Origin: Coptis chinensis
Lineage: Eukaryota; Streptophyta; Magnoliopsida; Ranunculales; Ranunculaceae
Assembly (NCBI GenBank): GCA_015680905.1
Contig: CM027381.1
Span: 71,475,501 to 71,539,500, forward strand
Direction of reading: 5' to 3'
DNA length: 64,000 bases
The translations under genes and the position numbers were made by a program. Under the pieces are notes generated by a model that saw only the letters and a program-made list of their open reading frames with translations, was not told where the DNA came from and ran no database searches. Of the stretch, positions 21,986-34,447 are shown one piece after another; positions within the stretch are counted from its first letter, which is position 1; each line of letters begins with the position of its first letter.

Positions 21986-22390
21986 AAGCCTGATTGTGTT
22001 TCAATTGTGATGACGTTTCAATTGTAATCACAAATACTCTTTTAGTGATGAAGAGCATGAGTTCAATTACCACTGAAGTTTGAAGCCCCACCCTGATATT
22101 CAAAGCCCAAATCACAATCGACTTTGATAGATACTGATAATTTGAACCCGCAATAGCAGGAGATCGAGAAGGAGAGTTTTTTTTTAACAAAGTGGAAGTG
22201 AAGATAGAGAAGAGAAAGCTTTGTCTTTTGAGTTTTGAGTTTTGAATGAAGAAGATGAGAATTGTGAGAGAGTGGCCAGTTTAGACTTTAGATAAAGAAA
22301 CTGATTTTCACGGCCTACTTTCTATTTTTTTGGCAAAATGATCGACTTCACTAGCCTTGTAACAGTGATGAGAAAATGAGAAATACCACC

Positions 22391-22551
22391 ACTAGTAATT
22401 TATGTTCTGTACAAACAGTGACAAATTGTGGTTCGGGTCACTAGTTGTGCTTGAGCGAAAAATGAAAATGGTATTTGTCACAGTTTTCGACATTGCGCGT
22501 GACAAAAGAATAATTTTAAAAATGTGACAAAAAGCAATTTTTGTACTAGTG
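22391..22551. mobile_element. Possible CACTA (En/Spm) terminus
   Basis: The right end reads TTTTTGTACTAGTG at 22,551, the reverse complement of CACTAGTACAAAAA, a common CACTA terminus. Just inside are GTGACAAAA/TTGTCAC motifs like CACTA subterminal repeats. A weaker CACTAGTAATTT occurs at 22,391 and might be the other end of a very small element. Matching 3-bp TSDs are not obvious, so the left boundary is tentative. Confidence 0.5.
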
Positions 22552-22599
22552 TAGGCTACAATAAACTTGATAAAACACTCACCGCCTTCATCAAATAAT

Positions 22600-25500
22600 T
22601 CATTTACAATATGGATGTTTACAATGTTATACAGGTCAAAAGTTTACCATCAAATGTCAATGACTTCTGATCATAAGTTCCTGGTTATCAAAGTTTGCAC
22701 TGAACAAAATCACCTCTCAAGACCTTTTTGATTTGAAGCTATGTTGTTACAAGATAGGAGTTGTACATATCAAGTTCAGTTGGCATTCAAAGTCGATGTA
22801 GTGTGCTCTCCCTCTTTCAGATTGTGCAACAAGCTAAAGCAATGTCAGAAGAATCTAAAATGGTGGAATAAGAACATTTTCGAACATTTAGATACCAATT
22901 AAAATGAAGGAGACGTACACAGTAGAATTGAAACTCGAGCAGATTAAATATTGTATCCTTACTAACAACGATCCAGGAGATGATTTGTTTGAGGAAGAAC
23001 AAGTGCTGATTCAGAAATACAATGATCTACGACTTGTTCAACAAGCTACTCACTGGGGACATAAATCATGCTCAGACTGGTATAAGTTTGGCGATCTGAA
23101 CACCAAATTTTTTCATGCTTTAGTCAAATGTCAATGACAAAAATCTTCCATTCACTGAATTAGAGACCCTACAGGTAGGGATGTAAATATTACCCATGGG
23201 TACGGGGCTCCATGGGGATCCGGCCCTAATGGGGCGGGTATGGGGGGGACTAAATGGGTATGGGGGTGGGTACAGGGAATCTTCGACTGGTCTCAAGCGG
23301 GGAAGGGGCAGGGACGGGGAAGGGGTTCCCGACCTCGACCCATTTAATTTCACTTGTATACAAGTCGAACACAAAACCCCTCATATGGAAAAATAACCCT
23401 CAAACCACTAGACCGAAACCACTTCATGCTATATGAAAGATATTATTGGTTAAATACTTAGTCTTAGATATTATTGAATTTTTGTGTTTGCAAATTTGAT
23501 TTACTATTTAGACTAGTGTGAAAACTTATTAGTTTTTATTAAATGATCTAAATTTTTTTAGTACAATTAGTTAGTTAGGTGAGTACGATGTGTACAAGTC
23601 ATGTTTCTTTTTATTTTTTTTCTTTGTTTCAAATTTGGTTAATGGGGAATATGAATGGGGCGGGCATGAGGACCCAGTACCCATACAGGGCGGGGATGGG
23701 GAATCCCCGACTACTCTCAAGTGGGGATTGGGGCGGGTATGAGGAATAAAATCGAAGTCGGGGACGAGGATGGGGATGGCAAACCCGCCCCCGATTCGCC
23801 CCATTTACATCCCTACCTACATGTAGGTGTTATACTCACAGAAAGGAAACCGATTGGTGATAGATTGACGTAATTTTTAGAAGATTTAATGACTACCTCT
23901 GAACCTTGTCTTCATTATGAGATTCTAAATGTTGAAACACCGGCCTTATCAACTGCTGATCATCATAGTCTTGCAAAGCCGATTGGTAATAAGGAGATCT
24001 TATTCGCCTTACAACAAATGCATCCTTTCAAGGCTCTTGGGCCAGACGGTTTCCAAGCAATTTTCTTTCAACATTTCTAGCACCTTGTTAGGCCACAGGT
24101 TTGTGATGCGCTCCAAAGATTTTTTACCCAATGAACCTTTTCACTTTAGCTAAACCATTTTTTCATTGCCTTAATCCCAAAATTTTCACATCCCACGTCC
24201 CCTGAACATTTTCGCCCCATTAGCTTAACCAATGTTGTGTTTAAACTAATTTCAAAAATTATTGTCAATAGGTTAAGACCTATTCTTAGGAAAATAATCA
24301 GTCATTTTCAAACAGCTTTTCTTCCACAGAGAAGTCTCCATGACAATGCTCTTCTAGCAAATGAGTTTTACCATAAAACTAGAGGTCATGGTAATAGGAA
24401 ATCGAAGTATTTTGCCTTAAAGATAAGTATTTTACCTTAAAGATTGACATGCAAAAAGCATAAGATAAAATTGAATGGTCCTTTCTTAAAGTTGTGCTTA
24501 CCAAATTTGGATTTCTTATGGACTAGATTAACCGCATCATGTTTTGTGTGGAGAAGGTGTCGTATTCTATTATTTTAAATGGAGCTGCTCAATCATGGTT
24601 TCTTCAAGCCAACAAGAGGTCTGTGATAAGGAGACCCCTTATCTTTGTATCTTTTTATTCTATGCACGGAGATTTTGTATTTAAATTTACTAAAGATGCA
24701 AAGAGAATGTTTAATTCATGGTTGCAAGCTTGCAAGACATTGTGTTGCGGTTTCACATTTTATGTATGCAGACGATCTCTTTGTCTTCGGAAAATGTAGT
24801 CTATAGGAGCAATATCTCTTGAACAATTTGTTGACAGAATATTGCAGAGTATTAATTATCTGGCCAAACAATTAACAAAGAAAAGTCCCAGATTCTTCAT
24901 CATCCCAAACTTCACAGGAGACTTGTTTACTTTCTCAGGAAATCTTCAGAATGTCATCCACCAGTTGTATGCCGATCTATTTGGGAATACCCAATCTTAC
25001 TAACATAGGTTACATTCATAAATTTTGCTCTGTTACTTTAGAGATTCCAAAATAAACTTGTTGGCTGGAAGTCGAAAATTCTATCAAAAGCCGGTCGATT
25101 GACCTTGGTCAATTCAGATCTATCTTCAATATAATACTAACTCATACTATGCATGTCTTGCACACTGCTACCAACAAAGATCATTGATAGTATGGATGTA
25201 ATAAGAAGATCTTTTCTCTGGAGGCACTCTCCATCTGAACGCATTGCTGACTTTATTAATTAACCATGATAACAAAACATGGAATTTGGAGTTGCTACGG
25301 CAATTTTGGCCTGTTGATTTTGTTAATAAAATTGCATCCATTCCTTTGTTTCACACGGCTGATAGTGATAAACTGGAATGGAAGTGGACCAAATCGGGGT
25401 GTTATTATGTTAACTTAGCATATAATGGATGTCTACAATTGGTGAATAATGGGACTAGTGTGGTGGGAGAACAGAGTTTTTGTTCAAGTTTGTGTGGAGA

Positions 25501-26611
25501 CTCAAGTTACCTTTATTTTGAATCAGTTTTTTCTTGTGGCAATGCTTGCAGGGTGTCATCCTAACAATGGATCATTTGGTATCTCTTCATTTTCATGTCT
25601 ATGATCAGTGTATCTTATGTGAGATTACTCCCGAGACTCCATTTCATGTTTTATTCGAGTGCAGTTTTGCAAAAGTTGTATGGTGTGGTACAATTGCATT
25701 TCGATGATTGAAGACGTCAACTACTCTTCTGTATAGGATTTCCAACAAAGAGTGTTCCAGATGTTTAATACAGCCAGGAAACAACATGAAGGGGATATTC
25801 AAGTTTGCTGGCTAGGACTTGGGTTGTGGTTTATTTGGATTGCAAAAAATGATTCACACTTCAACCACACGGCCTCCAAATCTTATTTATTATATCAAGA
25901 AGATTCATGGGCAAGTGCAAATTTTGAAGGACATCTTAGAAGATAAATTAAAGTACAAAAAACGTTCATCTCTATATACATTAAATGGCATCCACCTATT
26001 GAAGGCTGTGAAAAACTAAATACAGATGGAGTAGCTCTTGCGAATCTGGGATTTGGTGGCCGGTGCTGAGTGTGTACTGTGCATGCATGGCTAATGGGCA
26101 GTTTATCATGGGTGTAGCGATTCCAATTCTCCATTCCACTAACAATTTAGCTGAGTTTCTGGCTATATATTATATGGTATACAATTGTTGGTGAGACTTC
26201 GCATCCATAAGATCGTATTGGAAACAGATTCTCAGTTGTTGTACAAGTCCATGACTGCTACCGTGGTTGATTCGAATTGGATGTTGCAGAAAATTAGTAG
26301 GGAAATTATTTCTTTGTTACACAACTTTGAAGAGTACAAAATTGAATAGAGAGGGAAATTCATGTGCTAACTGCTTTGTTTCTCATGCTGCTAGTTTGGC
26401 ATCGAAGGATACGTGGAGGCAACATCCTAATGCTGAAAATTCTTGGTGGCATTTAAATGATTTAAGCTACTTACCTCCTTTCTCTTCTGTATGGTTGCTT
26501 CGTGCACCTCTTTTTTGTGAGCCTAGCTTTTGATGCTTAGGGTTTTTGTAAATATAGACTTATAAGTAAATATTGAAACTCAGCTTTCAAACAAACTAAA
26601 AAAAAAAAAAA
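22600..26611 (+). mobile_element. Second L1-type LINE, 5'-truncated and decayed
   Basis: This plus-strand LINE starts inside the endonuclease (MTSDHKFLVIKV near 22,660). It runs through WYKFGDLNTKFFHAL (23,080), HPFKALGPDGFQAIFF (24,030), EHFRPISLTNVVFKLISKI (24,215), YADDLFVFG (24,763), a zf-RVT-type CILCEITPETPFHVLFEC (~25,615) and RNase H (LNTDGVALANLGFGG ~26,010; VLETDSQLL ~26,217; EGNSCANCFVSHAA ~26,355). It ends in poly(A) at 26,598-26,611. Reverse transcriptase YADD and the first RNase H Asp are preserved, but stops and frame changes occur every few hundred bases. A 640-bp hAT-like MITE splits it at 23,176. It differs clearly in sequence from the LINE at 3.3-11 kb, so it is another family or a much older copy. 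Confidence 0.9.
23176..23815. mobile_element. hAT-like non-autonomous element with 8-bp TSD, inside the LINE
   Basis: The termini are TAGGGATGTAAA and, at the right, TTTACATCCCTA: perfect 12-bp TIRs. The flanks are CCTACAGG (23,168-23,175) and CCTACATG (23,816-23,823), 7 of 8 matching, which suits hAT. The subterminal regions are strikingly G-rich (GGGGCGGGTATGGGG-like repeats), complementary between the two ends. The middle is AT-rich and non-coding. Confidence 0.85.
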
Positions 26612-26845
26612 AGGTCAATATAATTCTCATTCACAACCTAATTACTTCACCCTAGCTTTTGAATTTGGACTTTTCAAGTTAAATGTTGATGCTAGCTTCA
26701 GGAAAGTGGACAAAATGGAAAAATACATACGGTAAGAAAAATATAAAAATGACGAATATAACCCCTTGTACAAACAAAATAATACTACGTTCATAAATCA
26801 AAATCTTAACCCTAAAAACCCTAAACCCTCACACATTGCTTTAAA
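26612..26845 (+). promoter_or_regulatory. PDCD2 upstream region with telo-box
   Basis: Between the LINE tail and the PDCD2 start codon lie about 230 bp that must hold the core promoter and 5' leader. At 26,816-26,828 is AAACCCTAAACCC, an exact telo-box (AAACCCTAA) 22 bp before the ATG, with an imperfect AACCCTAA just upstream. Telo-boxes are typical of plant ribosomal-protein and translation genes. I see no firm TATA box. Confidence 0.7.
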
Positions 26846-28962
26846 ATGCCGAAAATTGTCGAAATTGAAAGTTTCAACAATCTCAAAATCGAAGAAGAAG
26901 ATGATGATGATGAAGAAGAAGAAGAGCCAGTGACACTTGGTTTTGTGGAAAAGCCCAAAACTTCAAATTTAATTTTACGTCATTACTTTCCAAGTAAAGC
27001 TGGTGGTGTTCCTGTAAGTTTAGTTCAAATTTTGCGGGGGCGCCCATTCAATTCTGTTGACTTTAAACTCACTATTTGTTTCTTATGTGTAATTACAGGC
27101 TTGGTTGGATCCAATTGATTTACCATCTGAAAAATCTCGAGTTTGTGGTTTTTGTGGTGATCCTCTTCAATTCCTAATTCAGGTATAGACACTTTTTAAT
27201 CATTTTTTTTATTATTATTATTTACACTTTGGTATTATAGAAGGGTGTTTTGGATTGTAGGTTTATGCATCACTGGATAATAAGGAATCTACATTCCATC
27301 GGACGTTGTTTGTGTTTATGTGTCCTTCAATGGCTTGTCTACTTAAAGACCAGCATGAGCAATGGAAACGGAAACCAGAAAAGCAGTTGAGAAGGTGTTT
27401 ATTTGTTAGACCATTGTTTTGATATATTAAAGTGTTTTAGTGTTGGAAGTTATGTTAATGCTGAGTTTTGTTTCTGAAGTGTGAAGGTTTTTCGTTGCCA
27501 ACTACCTCGCTCAAATCCTTATTACTCAAGCGAGCCCCCTAGATATGACAATTCCGACAAACCGTCTTGTGCTGGAGGTGATTTCGTGACCTTATTTTCA
27601 TAATTATTCTGATGTTTCCGTATTGGATATCTTTTCTTTGAGAAGGAAAATTGTCAATGATAGCTCAAAGGATACAAGCTAGCTTTTCCACATGCCATTA
27701 TAGAACGTTCCATATTCTCATCCTACTTGTCCTTCGATTTGGATATAGTAGAGCAATACTTGACTACACATATCGCTTGTCTGACAAAATCTGGTTGCAT
27801 CGTAGCCCACAGTATATTGATGCCAAATAATGTAATCCTGTGAACAGATGTCTGATTGGCATAATAGTCACTGGCATACATACATATATGTATGCACAAT
27901 GCACTACATGCGTTATGACTTCTGACATCATCTTTCTTATGGTGTAATCCTAGCTGCACTTTGTTCTTGGTGTGGTACGTGGAGAGGAGACAAAGTCTGT
28001 AGTAGTTGCAAAAGTACACATTACTGCTCTAAAATGCACCAGGTATTTTAGCAGTATTTTAATGTTGTTAGAGTTCTTCAGGTCAAGAATTTAAGATCTG
28101 TTTTCTTCTCTCTATTAGAACATGCACTGGCGCTCAGGGCATAAACAAGACTGTCAACGAATGAGCATCTCTTTGCAATCTTCTGACTCTAAGGCTAGCA
28201 ATGATGGAAGGACTTCTAAAGAGATACATAAAGGTGAATGAAATATTTTGGCTAATGTGCTTATCATTCACTGTACTTTTTCTGAAGTTGTGCTAGAAAC
28301 ACAGTTATCCCAAGGCTGTACTGATGTCTTTTTAGGATGGTGTTTCTGCATTTTTTAACATGTCTACTTTCGCAAGATAAGTCTGCAATGGGTCTGAACT
28401 TGGGTCCTCTTGGTGAATGGAGGGTTGTGCTTGGTGCAACTGGCATATTGCTGGCAACATGGCTCCCTGCAATACCAACTTCAATTTCATTTTTCATTTA
28501 GGAATAAAACTCATCAACAATGCGTAAAAGTTAAACCTGATTGTGCTTTTGAGTGCTACCTCATTGCCAAATTCTCCTTTACCTCCATATTTCCTTTGTC
28601 TCTGAGTCTATGGCATAGTGTGACTACTTTTTGTTTTTTAGACTTCCTAATTACACTCAGGTGGATCAAGTAGAGCATTTTCAGTACAATGTTACTTCCT
28701 GCTTCTCTTCCCACCTTAAAATATTTTCTTACTTTTTACATGCTTGCTTAACCGGTTTATCAAATGCTTTATGCCCTACTAGAGGGACATAGGAATTTCC
28801 TGCACTTGGTAGTTAAAAAATTAGAATTTTTGGTTTGGACCAGATAGAAAGGCATGAGGACTTTGCGTACTGTTTATCCATGCTTAAATCATAGATCCCC
28901 TTAAAATATAGTCTCTACCTACAACGAAAAGTCAAAAAGATATCTAAAAAAAAAGTAATAAA

Positions 28963-29016
<54 letters not shown>

Positions 29017-31479
29017 GATAATAGATAAAAAGAATTTCTACTAACGATATTGATTTGATACCAGTTGCCAGCTCAGCTCTTTGGCCAGAATTTGAGATCA
29101 TAATTGAGGATGAGAGTGATGATACAGCAGCCTCAGAATGCGATGACTTGACTTCATTGATCTCGAAAGAGCAAATTGATGACGGGATTGAGTCTATAAT
29201 GGATAAGTTTGAGGTTTGGTTCAGCTCTTACCTCACTATTTATCCAGTGATCACCTTTGAATATGCTAGGAAGTTTTACTTTAGTTTTTGGATATGGTAA
29301 TAGGGAGATGATGATAAAAAAGGATGGGCATCTTTTTATGAACGTATTGCTAAAGCTCCCGAACAGGTGTTAAGGTGAGTGCTTGGTGAGCCGTATACAT
29401 CTAGTGACGGTGTTCCTTTTCTTTTTCTTTTTTCGTTTGTGTGTTATGCATTAATGCACAGTATTGAGGACTGAGTTTGCTAAGTTGGTAATGCCTGCCA
29501 TGCATATTTCAAATTAGACCTAAATGTTCAGACCTATTAGAAAACTATGTGACTGCCCCATTTACTTAAAAAAGGACTGCTTGATTGAAATCATCATGCT
29601 TGATGGACGTGAATTCTTTTAATCTATGCTTGATTAGTTTTTCTTTGATATTTTAATGCACAATGCTAGTAAATGTTAATAGTTTGTTTTTCACACCATG
29701 ATACGTACGTTTAATCTGTAAATGGGATTTGATATAGTTTCCTTGAATTTTAACAGTGATAAGAATATGGGCATTATATATTATGTTCTCAACTCCATTA
29801 GTTCATTATGCTTTAGTATTAGTTTATTTGGTATTTATCACTTGGTAATACGTAAGGAAGCAATGTTGATGTATTGAAGCATCTGATATTACCTAGTCTT
29901 TTCTTGTAGAATTTGTTGAAATATGAAAAATACTAGTCACATATTTTGTCGATGAAAATCATCATAGGCTAAGGAAATGTATTCATTCTTCAAGTATGAT
30001 ACAACAAGAGAGACAAAGAAGTATCTGGAATTGGGTAGGGTTGGGCTCTTGTTCCTAGGTAGGGTCATAAGGTTATGGGTGTATGAGGGTTTATGGGTCT
30101 GGTCCTAGGAGATTAGTGTCTGCCTAATCTTCATGGCTTTGATGTAATTTATTGATTATATCAATTGAATTTCTTTTACTAAAAAAATTAGGTATCTGGC
30201 ATTGGTTTGCATTTTACCTTTATGGGGATTCCCATCCCCACTTGAGAGGCATTCGAGGATTCCCAATAGCCGCCTCACCAAGGTACCCGATTCCCCATAC
30301 CCGCCCTACACCCCACCATCTATATACTAAAGACCCTTCATGAATTTGACATTAGCCTAGTGGAAAGATGGTCATTGTTTCAAGAATGAGGTACATTAGC
30401 CAAGTGGAAAGATGGTCGTCGTTTCAAGAATGAGGTCTTTGAGTTTGATTTTTACTCTTGCAATATTTTTATAAATATACCATATTACATACACTGATAC
30501 ACTACATACTTAATTGGGGCTGGGTTGGGTAGGAGACTCCATTCTGCATCCCCGCCCCATACCCGCTTGGGAGGAGTGGGGGATTCCCCATACCCACCCC
30601 CTATCCCCATTTACCACTCTCCATACCCTCCCCATTAGGGTCAGGTCTCTGTTGGTATTTTTTACACCAGGTGGTATTGTTACAATTTATACGAATTTAT
30701 TTCCTACCAATATGCATTTATGTACAACTATTGTGTTGCGCACTATTCAAATGGGTCGATCTCAAAAGTTGCTTGGTTTGAGCTACTTTCATTTGTGAAC
30801 AGGTCTCATTGGGATTCTTTAAATTCCTTCATAATTGTGTGACAGTATGGATTGTTAATTGCCTTCTCTCACAGGTATTCTCGTAATGCAAAGGCAAAAC
30901 CACTATGGCCCATGTCAAGCGGCCGCTCATCTAATGCAGATATTCCCAAATGCCACTACTGTGATGGCCCACTGTGTTATGAATTCCAGGTTAATCTCCT
31001 AATGCTACCGATTTTCATTGTCCCATCTATTTGCCTCGTTTTGCAGTTTCCTGGAATGTTGCTATGATTGGTCACGAATCAAAGTTTTTACTCTTAAAAC
31101 TTTCAGGCAACACACTTTGTGAGCTGCATACGTGCCACCTCACTAAAACACTATTTGCTTGAGATTAGAAACGCCAATTCATTTTTGGAAACCAAAGACA
31201 AAAACTGTTGTATATAGTGAGGTAGCATGTATGCAACTCATAAGTGCGCTACCTACTAGCATTTCTTAACTTCTAATGGACAAATTGTTTTCTGCGTTCC
31301 TATGGTGGCTGCAGATCTTGCCCCAATTACTTTTTTACTTCGCGGTGAAGAATGATCAGGATTCTCTTGACTGGGCAACCATCGTTGTGTACACATGCGC
31401 CAATTCTTGTGAAGCAAGCATCTGCTACAAGGAGGAATTTGCTTGGGTCCAGATCTCTTCATCTGTATCACCATCTTAG
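26846..31479 (+). CDS. PDCD2: PDCD2-family protein (programmed cell death 2), MYND zinc finger
   Basis: There are ten exons: 26,846-27,013; 27,099-27,182; 27,261-27,394; 27,480-27,577; 27,954-28,042; 28,119-28,233; 29,065-29,213; 29,304-29,374; 30,875-30,989; 31,315-31,479. All introns are GT-AG, and 1,188 nt give 395 aa. An acidic N-terminus (residues 16-28) precedes VTLGFVEKP and AWLDPIDLPSEKSRVCGFCGD, the conserved PDCD2 start. A complete MYND finger spans residues 165-203 (Cys165, 168, 177, 180, 186, His190, His199, Cys203). PDCD2_C occupies about 320-395 (KCHYCDGPLCYEFQ, ILPQLLFYF). In yeast, fly and human, PDCD2-family proteins chaperone ribosomal protein uS5 (RPS2) for 40S assembly; the same role here is inferred. 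No defect is seen. Intron 8 (1.5 kb) and intron 9 carry small transposon-like repeats. Confidence 0.95.
28955..29028. repeat. AATA/AAT microsatellite in PDCD2 intron 6
   Basis: A run of AATA units passes into AAT units and then into TAGATAATAGATAAAA. It lies just upstream of the intron 6 acceptor (AG at 29,063-29,064) and so could vary in length between individuals. Confidence 0.9.
30215..30645. mobile_element. G/C-rich hAT-MITE relic in PDCD2 intron 8
   Basis: Two arms rich in GGGGATTCCC, CCCCATACCC and CCCGCCC (30,220-30,310 and 30,525-30,640) flank an AT-rich middle. The style matches the subterminal regions of the element at 23,176-23,815. The middle has a direct repeat of TTAGCC(T/A)AGTGGAAAGATGGT about 56 bp apart (~30,350 and ~30,406). 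Clear termini and TSD are missing, so it is a decayed relative. Confidence 0.6.
31105..31254. mobile_element. 150-bp foldback repeat in PDCD2 intron 9
   Basis: The left arm reads GTGAGCTGCATACGTGCCAC then CTCACTA. The right arm, reverse-complemented, reads ATGAGTTGCATACATGCTAC then CTCACTA, 22 of 27 matching. The outer bases AGGCAACACACTT and AGGTAGCGCACTT extend the inverted repeat to about 40 bp. No TSD is certain. It looks like a small MITE close to the last acceptor site. Confidence 0.65.
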
Positions 31480-32087
31480 TTTTGCAATATACAAACATTT
31501 GTTCATAGCGCCCGACCTGACTGGTGCTTTACTTGTGAAGTCGGTTAATTATCGTTTTCTTATGGTTTTCTAACCGACCAAAATGTGTGTTTGTGCATAC
31601 CAGGGTTTCGATCTCAGTTAGTCATGGTTCCATGTGGGAAAAGAACATGATTGGTCGCCCATCTTCCTGTGTTTGGACCAAAATGGGACTGGGTTCAGGT
31701 TCAGAGCCTAGCAAACCAAGGTCTGATAATTGAACTCCTATACAGATTACCTATTATCAGGCATTTCAATGTTTTCCAGACTTTTCCAATCTATATTTAG
31801 TTTCAACTATGGTTAACGAAGGTTAAAGTATTTGTAAATTGAACATTTGAACCCGAAACATGTCTTTGGAATTGTACACATTTGTCGTGTCGAGTGAAAG
31901 TTCAGTCAAATGCGCGATATTATGATGTACGCGATACTATGTACACATTTATACTGTAACCGAGTTTCAATGTGTCAGACAGAGAGCAAGCTATGAGAAT
32001 TCAGAATTCATCTACCGCAGCGGTTATGTCATTTGATTCTTTCAACACATCAGACAAATTCGGATGGGTTTCTCGTATAAATCAACC

Positions 32088-32640
32088 TAGGGGTGTCAAA
32101 ATGGACATCAAACCCTCAGCTCGCCCCGACCCAGCCTAAAAGCTTTCAAAATAAGGCTCTCATACATTTGTGGGCTGGGCCTATCTGGCCCTCAAGCCTT
32201 TGAGGGGAGGATAAAGGCCTAGACTTTGAAACTTAAGCATGGTCTCAATATTTATTACATATATTTTAATAATTTTTTTTACAATATATTTTATTTTAGC
32301 ATTAATATGTTAAAAATTATTTAAAAGAGCATTAATAAGTTTGTCAACTTTATAATTTTATTATAATATTTTATGAAATAAATTTAACTGATCTTAATTG
32401 ATTAATACAATTTTAACAAGTTTTTTTTAATAGTTTGAAGGTTTAATTGTGAAGTGTATTCGATTATATGATTTTTAACTAATGTTTTTAAATTTATTTT
32501 GTAAATCAAATGTATAACATAATATTCGGCCCATAAACCCGATTTTTCAAGCCTTGAAAGGGTTGAGCGACGGATAAAAATTTCGAGATTTAAGTATTGA
32601 CCTGACCTAACTCAACCCGGTCCTAAACAGTCTTAAATGT
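32088..32640. mobile_element. Degenerate hAT-like MITE
   Basis: It begins TAGGGGTGTCAAAATGG, a terminus typical of plant hAT MITEs. It has GC-rich, complementary subterminal parts (CTCGCCCCGACCCAGCC at the left; GACCTGACCTAACTCAACCC at the right) around an AT-rich middle. The expected right terminus ending in TGACACCCCTA is not found, so the right end is lost or mutated. Confidence 0.55.
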
Positions 32641-32940
32641 GACCGACCGTGACTTTAAAAATATCTAAAGTGACTTTAGTAAAATATCTAAAGAGAAGAG
32701 AGAGAGAAGCCTATGTTTCGCCTCTCTGTTTTCAAGTTGAGAATAAATAAAAAAAGCATATAATGCCACCGAACCTAAACCAACCATACTTGGAAGCTTG
32801 TGGGAGCAACATCCTTGGAAGGTTGTGGGAGCACCTCCATTTTCTTACCATTTTTCTTTTCATGGTTTTCTCCAACATCTCACGTGACTAGTGACCAGCT
32901 TGACCAGCTATTTTCTGATTGCCCAGCATATCTTAACTTT

Positions 32941-33136
32941 TTTTTCTCTCGATAAGCTAGCATATCCTAACTAACCTTATTAATACTAACCTTATTAATC
33001 TTATTAGGCAGGCACTAAAGTAGTAATTGGCCTCTAAAAATGAGTATTTTTTTTTCTCGATAAGCTAGCATATCCTAACTAACCTTATTAATCTTATTAG
33101 GCACTAAAGTAGTAATTGGCTTCTAAAAATGAGTAT
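32941..33136. repeat. Tandem duplication, ~90-107 bp unit
   Basis: Copy 1 (32,941-33,047) and copy 2 (33,048-33,136) share TCTCGATAAGCTAGCATATC, CTAACTAACCTTATTAAT, CACTAAAGTAGTAATTGGC and TCTAAAAATGAGTAT almost exactly. Copy 1 has about 15 extra bases of ACTAACCTTATTAAT and a GGCA insertion. The high identity suggests a recent event. Confidence 0.88.
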
Positions 33137-34447
33137 AAAAAAGATATGGCTAAATCTATGGTACTTAAGACGTATTTAATGTGGACCACTCATCTACAGG
33201 GGGGCCATACATTCTGCGCACGATACATCTTGCACACTGAAGACATGCTCAAAATCTCGCGCCCTGAAGACATGCTCAAAAGATATACTCAAGTTTATAG
33301 ACTGGCTATATTTCTCACTCACGAAAATTGAACCTTCTGTCATGAGCAAAATGTGGGTTTTTGGATTAACCATCAACATGATAATACCATGTCTTGCTCC
33401 TATGACTCGGAATCAGTCTGTCTATTTCACCAGTTGGTCCAAGATGCATGCTTTTTGGTCCACTACGTATGTTGTGATTCACTTTTGAACCAGGCTAGTA
33501 ACGGGTCGAATCGTTAGGGCGTTCACTTTTGAATGTACCATCACACAGTGGCCGTTGTGATTCAGCATTTCGGCCATGAACTCAGTGGCATCACGTGTTA
33601 TGTACTCACAATCACTATAGTTGCTTGTTCAAAGACAAAATCCTTGGACTACTCCAAAAAATTGCTATCTAAGATTTGCCAGTTTAGCTATTAGATTTTC
33701 TTCTGCATGCTTCAATCTGAAAAATATTACTGTAGATCCCCATACGGAAGATCATGGTTTTGCTTCTCGGGTTGCCAAACCACGTTTTGCTTCTCGGGTT
33801 GCAGAACCACTTCAGTGAGTGAAGTCTTCAACAGCCTTACTGCAGTGTACTGAACAGTTCATTATTTGGCAGTTCTTACCCGTGTTATTGCATGAGGTCC
33901 TCCTGAAGTGCAAAATCAGGAGCTTGTAGCAATTATAGCAAGGCGCCTAGGCTCGTTATTATTGTCAACAAACTTCGTCTTTCTCTTGAGAAAACCCAAG
34001 AATCTGAACTTCATCAGTATCTCAACAAAGAGTATCCTTTTATTTCAAATAACATTGCTCAAGCCGAAAATCACTCCTCCCTTGCCCATCTAGCAATATC
34101 CATTTCATGTGGCAGTCAATGTCACATGCAATTTACAATGTAAAAAAACTTACAATGAGAAAAGGAAAAAAGACGAACACTGACATTTCACAATTTCCTG
34201 AGGGGTTCCGACTACCAAAACTTTTCCTTACACATGAATGAAGATATGAAGCTGTACACAAGCTATTGACTAGACACATCATCGCCAAATGACGGGTATT
34301 GTTTCGAAGCAAGACATGGGTATATGAATTAGAAACTGAAGAATGAAGGCTTGAGATCTGTGTTTTATTCAAAAAGAATCTGACCAAACTTGAATTGGGA
34401 ATGGAAGCTCTTGAGTCTCATTGTACAAAGAGGCTAACATGAACTCA

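Larger units (their letters stand above)
31480..34447. other. Intergenic between PDCD2 and the polygalacturonase gene
   Basis: The two genes converge here. The first few hundred bases are PDCD2 3' UTR and the last ~300 are polygalacturonase 3' UTR. Between them are a hAT-like relic, a tandem duplication (both listed) and a 27-bp direct repeat near 33,760-33,808 (GTTTTGCTTCTCGGGTTGC twice). No further gene is recognised. Confidence 0.55.

Noticed and set aside
30152-30798. Short ORFs in PDCD2 intron 8
   Set aside because: They lie in G/C-rich MITE-like sequence within an intron and match nothing.
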